Part shown: one piece after another, positions 8,861-17,504 of the stretch
Numbering within the stretch: position 1 is the first letter of the stretch
How the letters are laid out: the number at the start of each line of letters is the position of its first letter
Assembly (NCBI RefSeq): GCF_019890615.1
Contig: NZ_JAINVZ010000002.1
Coordinates: forward strand, 372,001-436,000
DNA from: Streptantibioticus parmotrematis
GTDB taxonomy: Bacteria > Actinomycetota > Actinomycetes > Streptomycetales > Streptomycetaceae
DNA length: 64,000 nucleotides
Direction of reading: 5' to 3'
The notes under the pieces: model-generated
Told to the model about the DNA's origin: nothing
Seen by the model: only the letters and a program-made list of their open reading frames with translations
The model's database searches: none
Made by a program: the position numbers and the translations under genes

Positions 8861-9322
8861 ATGCGGATCGCCGTTTCCTCGGACATGGATGAGCCGGTCG
8901 CCCGGGTCCTCGTCTACGAGCTGCGTCAACGCGGGCACGAGGTGTCGGTGTTCGGCGCGCTGCGCTCCGGTGACCGGGACGGCGCGGGGCGCGCGGACTG
9001 GGCCTGGTCGGCCGAGGCCGCCGCGCGCGAGGTCGCCGAGGGCCGCGCGGAACAGGCCGTCGTGTGCTGCTGGACCGGCACGGGCGCCTCGATCGCGGCC
9101 AACAAGGTGCCGGGCGTGCGGGCCGCCCTGTGCACCGACGCGTACACCGCCGACGGCGCCCGCAAGTGGAACGACGCCAACGTGCTCGCGCTGGGCCTGC
9201 GGCTGACCTCGGAACCGCAGCTGAAGGAGATCCTGGACGCCTGGTTCGCGGGCGCGGCCAGCGGCGAGGACGAGGCCCGGGCCAACGTCGCACACGTCGC
9301 CGAACTCGACGGAGCCGCCTGA
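8861..9322 (+). CDS. RpiB/LacAB-like sugar-phosphate isomerase family protein with altered active site
   Basis: 153 aa, the normal length of RpiB. The fold is recognisable from MRIAVSSDM at the N-terminus and ASIAANKVPGVRAALCTDAYTADGARKWNDANVLALG in the middle. Canonical RpiB has a C-G-T-G-x-G loop carrying the catalytic cysteine. Here it reads C69-C70-W-T-G-T-G, and the usual SDHAG phosphate-site motif is replaced by SSDMDEP. Ribose-5-phosphate isomerase activity is therefore uncertain; it may be a divergent paralogue. The next gene overlaps its stop codon (ATG at 9322), so the two are co-translated. Confidence 0.85.
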   Translation: MRIAVSSDMDEPVARVLVYELRQRGHEVSVFGALRSGDRDGAGRADWAWSAEAAAREVAEGRAEQAVVCCWTGTGASIAANKVPGVRAALCTDAYTADGARKWNDANVLALGLRLTSEPQLKEILDAWFAGAASGEDEARANVAHVAELDGAA

Positions 9323-9492
9323 TGGAGGACCTCCTGTGGGCCGTCATACGTGAGGACGAGGGCGGCAACCGTTACCGCGTCGGCCGCTACGGCACCCGTG
9401 AGGAGGCCGAGCGGGTGGCCCGCCGCTTCGACGACGGCGCGGACGACCGCCGCTACGTGGTCGAACGCGTCGACCAGCGCCGGGCCTCCTGA
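9322..9492 (+). CDS. SPOR-like mini-protein
   Basis: 56-aa basic protein starting MEDLLWAVIREDEGGNRYRVGRYGTREEAERVARRF. The pattern WAVI..D..GNRYRVG.Y.TR.EAE is the small stand-alone SPOR-like domain common in Streptomyces. Its ATG overlaps the stop of the RpiB-like gene by one base, implying translational coupling. Function unknown; SPOR domains generally bind denuded peptidoglycan, but that role is not established for these cytosolic-looking mini-versions (no signal peptide here). Confidence 0.75.
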   Translation: MEDLLWAVIREDEGGNRYRVGRYGTREEAERVARRFDDGADDRRYVVERVDQRRAS

Positions 9493-9549
9493 GGCCGTCG
9501 GGGTCCGCCGGGTCCGTCGAGTCCTCGGGCGCGCCCGTAGAGTGGGCGC

Positions 9550-9954
9550 ATGACGACGCGCGTGGTGGTGGGCGGCGCGGTGCTGCGCGAGGGCCGGCTG
9601 CTGGCCGCGCGCCGCAGCGCCCCCGCCGAACTGGCCGGCCGCTGGGAGCTGCCCGGCGGCAAGGTGGAACCGGGGGAGACCCCGCCGCAGGCCCTGGTGC
9701 GCGAGCTGCGCGAGGAACTCGGCGTGACCGCCGAGCCGGTCGAGCGGATCCCCGGCGCCTGGCCGCTGCGCCCGGGCCTGGAACTGCACGTGTGGACGGT
9801 GCGGCTGACCGCCGGTGAGCCCGAGCCGCTCCAGGACCACGACGCGTTGCGCTGGCTGACCCCGGACGAGGCGGACGACGTCGACTGGCTCGACCAGGAC
9901 CGCCCCGCCGTCGCCGAGGTGGCCGGACGGCTGGCGGCCGCCCGAGGCCGCTGA
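9550..9954 (+). CDS. Nudix hydrolase, MutT-like
   Basis: 134 aa. A complete Nudix box runs from G37 to V59 ([17 protein letters not shown] then REELGV), matching G-x5-E-x7-REUxEExGU. The N-terminal strand ([21 protein letters not shown]) and short length resemble MutT-type (d)NTP pyrophosphohydrolases. Probable role: removal of oxidised nucleotides or related nucleoside diphosphate derivatives; the substrate is not determined. It is 57 bp downstream of the SPOR-like gene and may belong to the same transcription unit. Confidence 0.9.
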   Translation: MTTRVVVGGAVLREGRLLAARRSAPAELAGRWELPGGKVEPGETPPQALVRELREELGVTAEPVERIPGAWPLRPGLELHVWTVRLTAGEPEPLQDHDALRWLTPDEADDVDWLDQDRPAVAEVAGRLAAARGR

Positions 9955-10049
9955 ACGGGTCAGTCCCCCGTGCCCGCGCGCGTATACTGCGCTGATCATG
10001 GGGTTACGGGCAACTTGCCCCGTATGTCCGTTCCTGGGAGGTGCGCGGG

Positions 10050-12578
10050 ATGACCACCGGGCCCGACGCGCCCCCGCCGCCCGACGCGAGCGGTGAGCTG
10101 ACGGGGGGCCTGCTGGACGCCCTGCGCGTCGGCATCGTCATGATGGACACCCGCGGCCGGGTGGTGCTGTGGTCGCCGCTGGCCGAGGAGATGCTCGGCT
10201 GGGCCGGGGAGCACATCGTCGGGCGCCGCATCGAGCACATCATCGAACCCTGGCGGTCCGCGGCCGATGCCGCCGACACCGCCGGGGACGCCGCGAGCCG
10301 GTCCGGCCCGCCGGGCACCGAGCCGGGACGCGGCCTCGCCGACCGGGTGCTCGCCGAGCTGATGCGGGCCGGGCGCTGGGGCGGCGTGCTGCCGATGCGC
10401 CACCGCGACGGGCACACCCTCCAGGTCGAGGTGCGCGCCTCGCTGCTGGTCGACGGCGACGGCAAGCCGTTCGTGCTGGCCTCGCTCGCCGACACCCGGC
10501 TGCTGCGCGGCCTGGAGCACGACCTCGCCGTGGTCGACGCGGTCTTCGACACCGCCGCCCTCGGCATCGCCATCTTCGACACGGACCTGCGCTACGTGCG
10601 GGTCAACCGGGCACTGGCCCGGATGAACGGCCTGACGGTCGAGGAGCACCTCGGACACACCGTCAAGGAGGTCAGGCCCGGCCGCCCCGGCGAGGAACTG
10701 ACCATGGTGCAGCGCGAGGTGCTCACCACCGGCCGCACGGTGGTGGACCTGCTGGTCCCCGGCCCCGACGGCGACGGCTACCGGTCGACCTCGTACAGCA
10801 GGATCACCGACCGCTCCGGGCGGGTGCTGGGCATCTCCTGCGTGGTCATGGACGTCACCGACCGCTTCATGGCCTCCGCCAAGGTCGAGCGCACCCGCCA
10901 CCGGCTCGCCGTGCTCAGCGACGTCGGGGGCGTGCTGTCGGAGCTGATGGACGTCGACCGCAGGGCGCAGTCGCTGGCCGAGGCGCTGGTGCCCGGGTTC
11001 TGCGACTACGCGGGCGTGCTGGTGGCCCAGGACATGGCGGCGGGCGGCGACCTGCCCCGCGAGCCGTTGCGGGGCGGCACCCCGCTGATCCTGCTCGGCG
11101 TCGCCACCGGGCCCGACCAGGCCGAGGTGGCCGCGTTGCTGCGCCCCGGCGGGCGGCTGAGCTTCCCCGAGGGCTCGCCGCTGTCCGACGTGCTGGCGGG
11201 CGGCCCCGCGTGGTTCGCCGAGACCCCGGCCGACCTGCGCGGCGGCGCGTTCTCCCCGGTCGGCGACCCGCGCATCAAGGCCGCACTCGACCTGGGCGTC
11301 GGTTCGCTGCTCGCGGTGCCGCTGCGCGCCAGGGACGTGGTGCTGGGGCTGCTGATCGTCGGCCGCGCGATCTCCCGCGACCCGTTCGACGCCGACGACC
11401 TGGCGCTCGCCTACGAACTCGCCGACCGCGCGGGCGCCGCCCTGGACAACGCCCGGCTGTACGCCCGCGAGCGGGAGGGCGCCTTGATGATCCAGCGCAG
11501 CCTGCTGCCGCAGCGGGTGCCGCGGCTGCCCGGCGTGGAGGTCGCGTTCCGCTACCTGCCGGGCTCCACCGGCGCGGAGGCGGGCGGCGACTGGTTCGAC
11601 GTGGTGCCGCTGGCCGGGGGCCGGGTGGCGCTGGTGGTCGGCGACGTGATGGGCCACGGGCTGCGGGCGGCGGCCACCATGGGACGGCTGCGCACCGCGG
11701 TGCGCACCCTGGCGGGCCTGGACATGGCGCCGGACGAACTGCTGCGCAGGATCAACGACCTGTCGGAGGACTTCGCGCCCGGCCCCGACGAGCCGATGAT
11801 GGCCACCTTCGTCTACGCCGTCTACGACCCCTCCACCCGCACCTGCGTCGTCGCCACCGCCGGTCACCTGCCGCCGCTGCTGCTGGACCCCGGCGCGTCC
11901 GGCGAGCGGCGGGTACGGCAGGTCGAGGTGCCCGCCAACACCCCGATCGGGGTCTTCGCGGTGGAGTTCGAGTCCGCCGAGGTGGAGGTGCCGGACGGCG
12001 CCGTGCTGGTGCTCTACACCGACGGCCTGGTCGAGCGGCGCGGCGAGGACATCACGGAAGGCGTCGACCGGCTGCGGGCGATCCTCGGCCGCCCGTACGA
12101 CTTCCTGGAGGACGTCTGCGACGACGCGCTCGCCGAACTGGTCCCGGACCGCGAGCCGGACGACGTGGCGCTGATGGCGGTGCGGCTCGGCGGGCTGCCG
12201 GAGGGCTCCACCATGGCCTGGACCTTTCCCGCCGAACCCAGCGCGGTGCGGCGGGCGCGCCACCACGTGCGCACCACACTCGCCGGGTGGGAGTTGAGCG
12301 CGCTGAGCGATGTGACCGTACTCCTCGTCAGCGAACTGGTGACCAACTCGCTGCGGCACGCGCACGGGCCGATCGGGGTCCGCATGGTGCGCGGCGCCTC
12401 GCTGCTGGTCGAGGTCTCCGATCCGCTGCCGGACCCGCCCCGGGCGAGGACGGCGGCGGACGACGACGAAGGAGGGCGTGGCATGCACCTGGTGGCCCGG
12501 GCCTCGCGCCGCTGGGGGACCCGTCAGGGGCCGCTGGGCAAGACGGTGTGGTTCGAACTGGCGTTGACGGGTAGTTGA
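10050..12578 (+). CDS. PP2C/SpoIIE-family phosphatase with PAS, GAF and HATPase domains (RsbU-like)
   Basis: 842-aa multidomain signalling protein. Order: PAS (about 17-120, LLDALRVGIVMMDTRGRVVLW), a second PAS (about 154-274, FDTAALGIAIFDTDLRYVRVN), GAF (about 285-470), SpoIIE phosphatase (about 490-700, with AGGDWFDVV and VGDVMGHGLRAA as metal-binding motifs) and an anti-sigma-type HATPase_c (about 724-842, LVSELVTNSLRHAHG and DEGGRGMHLV). Such proteins dephosphorylate anti-anti-sigma factors, and the HATPase part can act as a switch kinase, so one chain may hold both activities. The ATG at 10050 has GGGAGG 8 bases upstream; GTG 10041 overlaps that site. A second protein of the same design follows. 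Confidence 0.93.
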   Translation: MTTGPDAPPPPDASGELTGGLLDALRVGIVMMDTRGRVVLWSPLAEEMLGWAGEHIVGRRIEHIIEPWRSAADAADTAGDAASRSGPPGTEPGRGLADRVLAELMRAGRWGGVLPMRHRDGHTLQVEVRASLLVDGDGKPFVLASLADTRLLRGLEHDLAVVDAVFDTAALGIAIFDTDLRYVRVNRALARMNGLTVEEHLGHTVKEVRPGRPGEELTMVQREVLTTGRTVVDLLVPGPDGDGYRSTSYSRITDRSGRVLGISCVVMDVTDRFMASAKVERTRHRLAVLSDVGGVLSELMDVDRRAQSLAEALVPGFCDYAGVLVAQDMAAGGDLPREPLRGGTPLILLGVATGPDQAEVAALLRPGGRLSFPEGSPLSDVLAGGPAWFAETPADLRGGAFSPVGDPRIKAALDLGVGSLLAVPLRARDVVLGLLIVGRAISRDPFDADDLALAYELADRAGAALDNARLYAREREGALMIQRSLLPQRVPRLPGVEVAFRYLPGSTGAEAGGDWFDVVPLAGGRVALVVGDVMGHGLRAAATMGRLRTAVRTLAGLDMAPDELLRRINDLSEDFAPGPDEPMMATFVYAVYDPSTRTCVVATAGHLPPLLLDPGASGERRVRQVEVPANTPIGVFAVEFESAEVEVPDGAVLVLYTDGLVERRGEDITEGVDRLRAILGRPYDFLEDVCDDALAELVPDREPDDVALMAVRLGGLPEGSTMAWTFPAEPSAVRRARHHVRTTLAGWELSALSDVTVLLVSELVTNSLRHAHGPIGVRMVRGASLLVEVSDPLPDPPRARTAADDDEGGRGMHLVARASRRWGTRQGPLGKTVWFELALTGS

Positions 12579-12821
12579 TCCGGCTGATGCCGCTGGTCGA
12601 GCCGAGATCATGCTGTGATCGGCTGGACCGTTTTTCCGACGATGTCAGTGCCGAATACTGCGTTGGTACTGGATACTCGGAAGCGGCTGGTCCGGGTCCT
12701 GTGAAGCTCCGGGGGACCTCCCCGGGCCCCAGATACGGAGGGGTCGTGCGCTGCATACGCTCCGGTGGAGGTTGCTCCGCCGTACCGCGCGAAGATGCCG
12801 CCTGCCGGGCGGGGGCGGTCC

Positions 12822-15071
12822 ATGCCTGACCTCCCGCGGCCCAGGGACACCCACGCGGCTGATCCGGGCGGCTCGGCGGTACGGGGTGCCGCGCCGCGTC
12901 AAGTCTCCGTCCCCGCCTACGAGATCGCGACCTTCGAGGCGATTTTCGGCCAGTCGTCGATGGGCCTGTTCCTCGCCGACGCCGACCTGAGGCTCTTCCG
13001 CGTCAACGAGCGCTTCGCCCAGGTCTACGGCCGTCCCGCCGAGGACTACCCGGGCCGCACCCCGCACGACTTCCTGCCGCGCGTCGAGGCCGACCGGCTG
13101 ACCGCCGCGCTGCGCCAGGTGCTCGACAGCGGCGAACCGGTGCTCGACATGCAGGTCGTCGGCTCCAGCCCGGTGCACCGCGGCCGCCGCCGCTTCTCGA
13201 TCTCGCTGTACCGGCTGCACGACGCCGACGGCGCGGTCATCGGGGTCGCCGGGGTCGCCACCGACGTGACGACGGCCCAGCGGGCGGAGCGGGAGGCCGC
13301 GCACACCCGGCGCGACCTGGCCCTGCTCAACGAGGCGGGCGCCCGGATCGGCAACTCGCTGGACCTGGAGACCACCGCCCGCCAGTTGCTCGACGTCGCC
13401 GTGCCGCACTTCTGCGACCTGGCCGCCGTCGACCTGTACAAGGCGCTGCTGTCCGGCGACGAGGACCCGGTCGGCACCGGGGACGGCAGCGCGGAGCTGC
13501 GCCGGGTCGCCGGTGCGTCGGCGGTCTCCGGCGGCCCGGAGGAACTCGGCGGCGACGAGGGCGACAGCGCGGTGCCGGTCGGCGCCGTGCACCGCTACGC
13601 GTTCGGCTCGGTGGCCGCCAGGGCGCTGCGCACCGGGCAGGTGCAGTCGGTCAGCACCTCCGACGCGGCCGACGACCAGCCGGACATGGCGGACGGCGCC
13701 TCGGGCGGCGTGGTGCGCTCCACGCTGGTGGTCCCGATGGTCGGCCGGGACACCGTGCTGGGCGTCGTCCACTTCTCCCGCGCCAAGGGCAGCGAGCCCT
13801 TCGGCGAACGCGACGTGTCGCTCGCCGCGGAACTCACCGCCCGCGCCGCGGTCTGCATCGACAACGCCCGCCTGTACCGGCGCGAGCACGAACGCGCCCT
13901 GCTGCTCCAGCGCAGCCTGCTGCCGCCGGGCAACCCGGAGGCGGCCGGCCTCGACATCGCCTGCCGCTACCTGCCCGGCAACGCCGCGGCCGAGGTGGGC
14001 GGCGACTGGTTCGACGTCATCGACCTGCCCGGGCACCGCACCGCGCTGGTCGTCGGCGACGTGATGGGCCGCGGCCTGCGCGCCGCCGTCGCGATGGGCG
14101 AACTGCGCACCGCCGTGCGCACGCTGGCGCTGCTCGACCTCGAACCGGTCGAGGTCCTCAGCCAGTTGGACGAGATCGCCCGCGGCCTGTCCGACCCCTC
14201 GGTGGGCCGCAGCCGCCGCGGCAAGGACCGCGACGCCGACGACCTGGCCGAGGTCTACCTCGCCACGTGCGTCTACGCCGTCTACGACGCGGTCACCCGC
14301 CGGGTGACGATCGCCAACGCGGGCCATCTGCCGCCGGTCGTCCTCCAGCCCGGCGACCAGGCGCTGATGCTGGACGTGCCGCACGGCCTGCCGCTCGGCG
14401 TCGGCGGCGAGCCCTTCGAGGAGGTCGAGGTCGAACTCCCCGACGGCGCCCTGCTCGCCCTCTACACCGACGGCCTGGTGGAGTCCCGGCACCACGCGCT
14501 GGACGAGGGCCTGGACGCCCTGCGCGCCGCGCTGACCGGGGCGGCGCTGCCGCTGGAGGACGCCTGCGACCACGTGCTGGCCGAACTGGACACCCAGCAC
14601 GGCGAGGACGACGTGGCGCTGCTGATGGCCCGGGTGCGGGGGCTGCCCGCCGACGCGGTGGGGGACTGGACGCTGCCGCCGCAGGGACAGTCGGTCGCGC
14701 AGGCCCGCGAACTGGCCCGCGCCCGCCTGGAGGGCTGGGGCCTGGGCGAACTCGTCGACACCACCGAGCTGTTGGTGAGCGAACTGGTCACCAACGCGCT
14801 GCGGCACGGCAAGGGCGACATCCGGCTGCGGCTGCTGCTGGATCGCACGCTGGTGTGCGAGGTGTGGGACTCCGGGCTGGTGCAGCCGCGCCGCCGCCGG
14901 GCCCGCGACACCGACGAGGGCGGCCGCGGCCTGCAACTCGTCAGCCTGCTCAGCCGCAGCTGGGGCAGCCGCCGTACCCCGCACGGCAAGACGGTCTGGT
15001 TCGAACTCACCCTCCCTGACGGCAAGTCGAAGGCCCCGGACCTGGCCGAGGCCCTGCTGAGCATGTACTGA
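12822..15071 (+). CDS. PP2C/SpoIIE-family phosphatase with PAS, GAF and HATPase domains
   Basis: About 749 aa, paralogue of the preceding gene but with a single PAS domain. PAS about 35-153 (FGQSSMGLFLADADLRLFRVN); GAF about 170-350; SpoIIE phosphatase about 380-606 (VGGDWFDVIDL, VGDVMGRGLRAAVAMGEL, NAGHLPPVVL); HATPase_c about 617-730 (LVSELVTNALRHGKG, DEGGRGLQLVS). Expected to control an anti-anti-sigma/anti-sigma partner-switching module; none is encoded nearby. The start is uncertain among ATG 12822, ATG 12795 and GTG 12765; 12822 begins the proline-rich leader before the PAS. The 243-bp gap upstream is lower in GC than the genes and could hold a separate promoter. Confidence 0.92.
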   Translation: MPDLPRPRDTHAADPGGSAVRGAAPRQVSVPAYEIATFEAIFGQSSMGLFLADADLRLFRVNERFAQVYGRPAEDYPGRTPHDFLPRVEADRLTAALRQVLDSGEPVLDMQVVGSSPVHRGRRRFSISLYRLHDADGAVIGVAGVATDVTTAQRAEREAAHTRRDLALLNEAGARIGNSLDLETTARQLLDVAVPHFCDLAAVDLYKALLSGDEDPVGTGDGSAELRRVAGASAVSGGPEELGGDEGDSAVPVGAVHRYAFGSVAARALRTGQVQSVSTSDAADDQPDMADGASGGVVRSTLVVPMVGRDTVLGVVHFSRAKGSEPFGERDVSLAAELTARAAVCIDNARLYRREHERALLLQRSLLPPGNPEAAGLDIACRYLPGNAAAEVGGDWFDVIDLPGHRTALVVGDVMGRGLRAAVAMGELRTAVRTLALLDLEPVEVLSQLDEIARGLSDPSVGRSRRGKDRDADDLAEVYLATCVYAVYDAVTRRVTIANAGHLPPVVLQPGDQALMLDVPHGLPLGVGGEPFEEVEVELPDGALLALYTDGLVESRHHALDEGLDALRAALTGAALPLEDACDHVLAELDTQHGEDDVALLMARVRGLPADAVGDWTLPPQGQSVAQARELARARLEGWGLGELVDTTELLVSELVTNALRHGKGDIRLRLLLDRTLVCEVWDSGLVQPRRRRARDTDEGGRGLQLVSLLSRSWGSRRTPHGKTVWFELTLPDGKSKAPDLAEALLSMY

Positions 15072-15113
15072 CGGGACCCGGCGCACTCCGCGCCTGCTTC
15101 ACAGGACATGGAG

Positions 15114-16199
15114 TCAGCTGAGCGTGGGCAGCTCCCAACCAGGACCGTCCTCGGCGCGCCACCAAACGCGCTGGCGATCGCGGGTGATGGTGAGTCCGAA
15201 GTCGGCGCGGCACGGCGCGGTGGGAAACAGGGTGTCGAGCTTCTCGACCACGTCCCACAGGCGACGTGGGCCGGTCTGCCGGACCGAACCGTCGATGCCC
15301 GCTTTGGCGGTCGAGCCGTCCGGCGTCCAGATGCCCACCGCCGTGTCGGTGCCTGCGTCGTCGTACCAGGTGCACGTGTTGTGGCTGGGGAGGGCCAGTG
15401 ACAACGGGAAGGCCAGCCGGTCCAGCAGGCCTGTGACGGATACCGATGTCGTTGTGGGCGAGACCTTGTCGAGCACATCGAACAGTGGTCCGGCCGCGTC
15501 CTCTCGCCGGGGCATGAAGCAGGCGCCGTCCGGCAGGAACCTGCCGTGGACCCGGTCGTTCTCGACAGTGATCCGCACCAGACCCCAGCCGATCGGCGCG
15601 ACCATCACCGCTTCGTCGGCGCACTGCTCGACCCATGCCCAGGGAATCGCCCGCATACGGCAGGTGGTGATGAAACGGTCGTACGGGCCGTGCTCGGGCA
15701 GGCCCGCGACGCCGTCTCCGGTATGCACAAGGGGGTGGTAGCCCGCCAACGTGAGATGCGCGACCGCGGCTCGCGTCAGCTCCGGGTCCACATCGACAGT
15801 GGTCACACCGGCATCGCCGAAGCGATGGGCGAGGAGCGCGGCGTTCCAGCCCGTCCCGGTGCCGCATTCGTAGACGCGATGGCCAGGCCGGATGTCGAGA
15901 GCTTCGAGCATGGTGAGCATCAGGCTCGGCTCACTGGAGGACGACGTGGGCTCGTCACCGTCGCGCTGGGTGGTCAGGGCGCGATCGGAGTAGACAGTGG
16001 AAAGGTAGGCGTCGTCGTTCGGCCCGATCCGGCTCCAGCGGTAGTTCGCGTCCTGAGTGTGGAACTCGGGTACGAACAGGTGCCGGGGCACCTCCCTCAC
16101 CGCCTTCACCCACGCCGGGTCGTGCCCGGCGGCCTCAAGGTTCGCGGCGAGTTCTCCGCGCAGCGTACGGGCGAGTTCCGCGTCGACGGCCGTGGTCAT
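15114..16199 (-). CDS. PIMT-like methyltransferase of an ATP-grasp (graspetide) peptide maturation system
   Basis: 361-aa class I SAM methyltransferase related to protein-L-isoaspartate O-methyltransferase. The SAM loop is VYECGTGTGWNAALLA (about 109-124). The PIMT-type substrate motif before it reads TSSSSEPSLMLTMLEAL, with an Asp/Arg-rich segment ahead. About 150 extra C-terminal residues (WYDDAGTDTAVGIWTPDG..., RVWWRAEDGPGW) are typical of the versions next to ATP-grasp RiPP enzymes. In fuscimiditide-type systems the equivalent enzyme methylates an Asp of the esterified peptide, which then collapses to an aspartimide (known); the same role is inferred here. Its ATG overlaps the stop of the ATP-grasp gene (ATGA, 16196-16199). 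Confidence 0.88.
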   Translation of the reverse strand: MTTAVDAELARTLRGELAANLEAAGHDPAWVKAVREVPRHLFVPEFHTQDANYRWSRIGPNDDAYLSTVYSDRALTTQRDGDEPTSSSSEPSLMLTMLEALDIRPGHRVYECGTGTGWNAALLAHRFGDAGVTTVDVDPELTRAAVAHLTLAGYHPLVHTGDGVAGLPEHGPYDRFITTCRMRAIPWAWVEQCADEAVMVAPIGWGLVRITVENDRVHGRFLPDGACFMPRREDAAGPLFDVLDKVSPTTTSVSVTGLLDRLAFPLSLALPSHNTCTWYDDAGTDTAVGIWTPDGSTAKAGIDGSVRQTGPRRLWDVVEKLDTLFPTAPCRADFGLTITRDRQRVWWRAEDGPGWELPTLS

Positions 16200-17173
16200 A
16201 CGAAGGCTCCTTGGAGCAGGGAGGCGTGCGCCTCGGCGATCGGAAGGTTCGTGGCAGCGGCGATGAACTGCCACTGGCCGGCGGGGTTGCACTCGAAGAA
16301 CACCCACTTCCCACCCGGGGTCACGGCGAAGTCGAAGGCGCCGTAGTTGATGCGATAGCCGGCCATGAACCGCCGCACGCTGTCGGCGACGGCATCGGGA
16401 AGGGCCACGGGTTCGTAATCGAGTGCGTCGTAGTCGCTGCGCCAGTCGACGCGCGCTGCGGCGCTGCGGGCGTGGATGGCCACGGGGAACATCTGATCGC
16501 CCACGACGGTCAGCCGTACTTCGTACGCCTTCGGCACCCACTCCTGAAGCAGGTGCGCCGTCAACTCGATCGACTCGTCCAGTTCGTTCGGCTCCAGTCG
16601 CCGGGTCGGCAGGATCATCAGCGGTCTGCCGGGCAACGTGATCGACGCGGAGGCGACTGGTTTGCACACCAACGGGCCACCGATGCCGATGGCCCAGCGC
16701 CGGGCATGAGCAAGGTCGTTGGTGATCAGAGTGCGAGGGACCGGCAGCCCGGCCGCGGTGGCCGCGGCCAGTTGCCCGGGTTTGTGTGCGCAGGAGCGGT
16801 AGACGTCGGGGTGGTGCATCCAGACCACTGGTAAGGACGAGAGGACCTGGACCATGCCGACAACGGCCTGCGCCCGCGCCCAGGCCCGGTAGGCGGCGGG
16901 GATTTGCGGTTCCAAGCCGGGCAGGCCGGGCCTGCGGTAGTAGACGGCCCGGACCTCCTCCAACCGTGTGGCGCGGATACCGGCAGCGAGTTCCCCGTGC
17001 CAGCCACTGGCCCCGGCGTCATGCTCAGCCGACAACGTGATCCCGCGCGGGAAGTCCGCGAGGTCGAACCGCATGACCGCGGCCCCTTGGTCGACGAGAG
17101 CCTGCACGACGAGATCGGCGGTCGGATCGAGTGCTTCGGTGACCACCAGGACCCGGTTGCGCGGCGCCGTCAC
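16196..17173 (-). CDS. ATP-grasp ribosomal-peptide maturase (graspetide ligase)
   Basis: 325-aa ATP-grasp enzyme of the RimK-like group found with small precursor peptides in actinomycetes (SAV_5884-like). N-terminal strand RVLVVTEALDPTADLVVQAL; ATP-binding part GGPLVCKPVASASI; then LLQEWVPKAYEVRLTVVGDQMF and the metal/ATP C-terminal motif GAFDFAVTPGGKWVFFECNPAGQW. Such ligases make ester or amide links between Ser/Thr/Lys side chains and Asp/Glu side chains of the precursor core. The GTG start at 17173 is 3 bases after the precursor stop, with GAGGAGG inside the end of the precursor gene, so precursor and ligase are tightly coupled. Confidence 0.92.
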   Translation of the reverse strand: MTAPRNRVLVVTEALDPTADLVVQALVDQGAAVMRFDLADFPRGITLSAEHDAGASGWHGELAAGIRATRLEEVRAVYYRRPGLPGLEPQIPAAYRAWARAQAVVGMVQVLSSLPVVWMHHPDVYRSCAHKPGQLAAATAAGLPVPRTLITNDLAHARRWAIGIGGPLVCKPVASASITLPGRPLMILPTRRLEPNELDESIELTAHLLQEWVPKAYEVRLTVVGDQMFPVAIHARSAAARVDWRSDYDALDYEPVALPDAVADSVRRFMAGYRINYGAFDFAVTPGGKWVFFECNPAGQWQFIAAATNLPIAEAHASLLQGAFV

Positions 17174-17176
17174 CGG

Positions 17177-17440
17177 TCACGCCACCTCCTCGCCCGGGAA
17201 GACGTAGGGATCGCTGCCCTCGTCGGGCGGGTTGCCCGGCCTGGTGTCGTTGTTCGTCGCCGTGCTGGAAGCGGCGATGGGCGATTCGGCCCAGAGGGAG
17301 CCGTCATCCATCACGTTGACCTGCCGTTGCGGGTCGTAGGCGAACTCTTCCGGGTCGATGTGTACGACGTGCGCGGGTTGGAGACCACGGGCGCCGAACG
17401 GCACCCCGGCACGTTCCTCGGTGACGATGGGAATGGGCAT
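17177..17440 (-). CDS. Putative ATP-grasp target RiPP precursor peptide
   Basis: 87-aa acidic peptide. The leader holds PFGARGLQPAH (about 14-24) and FAYDPQRQVNVMDDGSLW (about 33-50), matching the actinomycete graspetide-precursor pattern PFGLR...YDP.TQ....DG. The presumed core is the last 30 or so residues: Ser58, Ser59, Thr60, Thr62, Thr66 and Ser76 as hydroxyl donors and Asp65, Asp73, Glu74, Asp77, Glu84, Glu85 as acid acceptors. ATG 17440 is chosen because GGAAGG is 7 bases upstream; ATG 17446 is only one base from it. The ligase gene follows after 3 bases. The ring pattern cannot be read from the sequence. Confidence 0.85.
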   Translation of the reverse strand: MPIPIVTEERAGVPFGARGLQPAHVVHIDPEEFAYDPQRQVNVMDDGSLWAESPIAASSTATNNDTRPGNPPDEGSDPYVFPGEEVA

Positions 17441-17504
17441 GTGCATACCTTCCGTCCGGGTGTGAACTGTGCTGCTTCTGCGAGCGGAGCGCTGCGTGGC
17501 GACC

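Noticed and set aside
9996..12611. 871-codon open frame antisense to the first SpoIIE phosphatase
   Set aside because: Low-complexity His/Arg/Gln/Gly composition typical of mirror frames; the opposite strand has full PAS, GAF, PP2C and HATPase motifs.
16200..16667. N-terminal extension of the PIMT-like protein into the ATP-grasp gene (about 156 extra residues)
   Set aside because: The extension is an alternative frame of the ATP-grasp coding region; PIMT homology starts at ATG 16199, which overlaps the ligase stop as ATGA.
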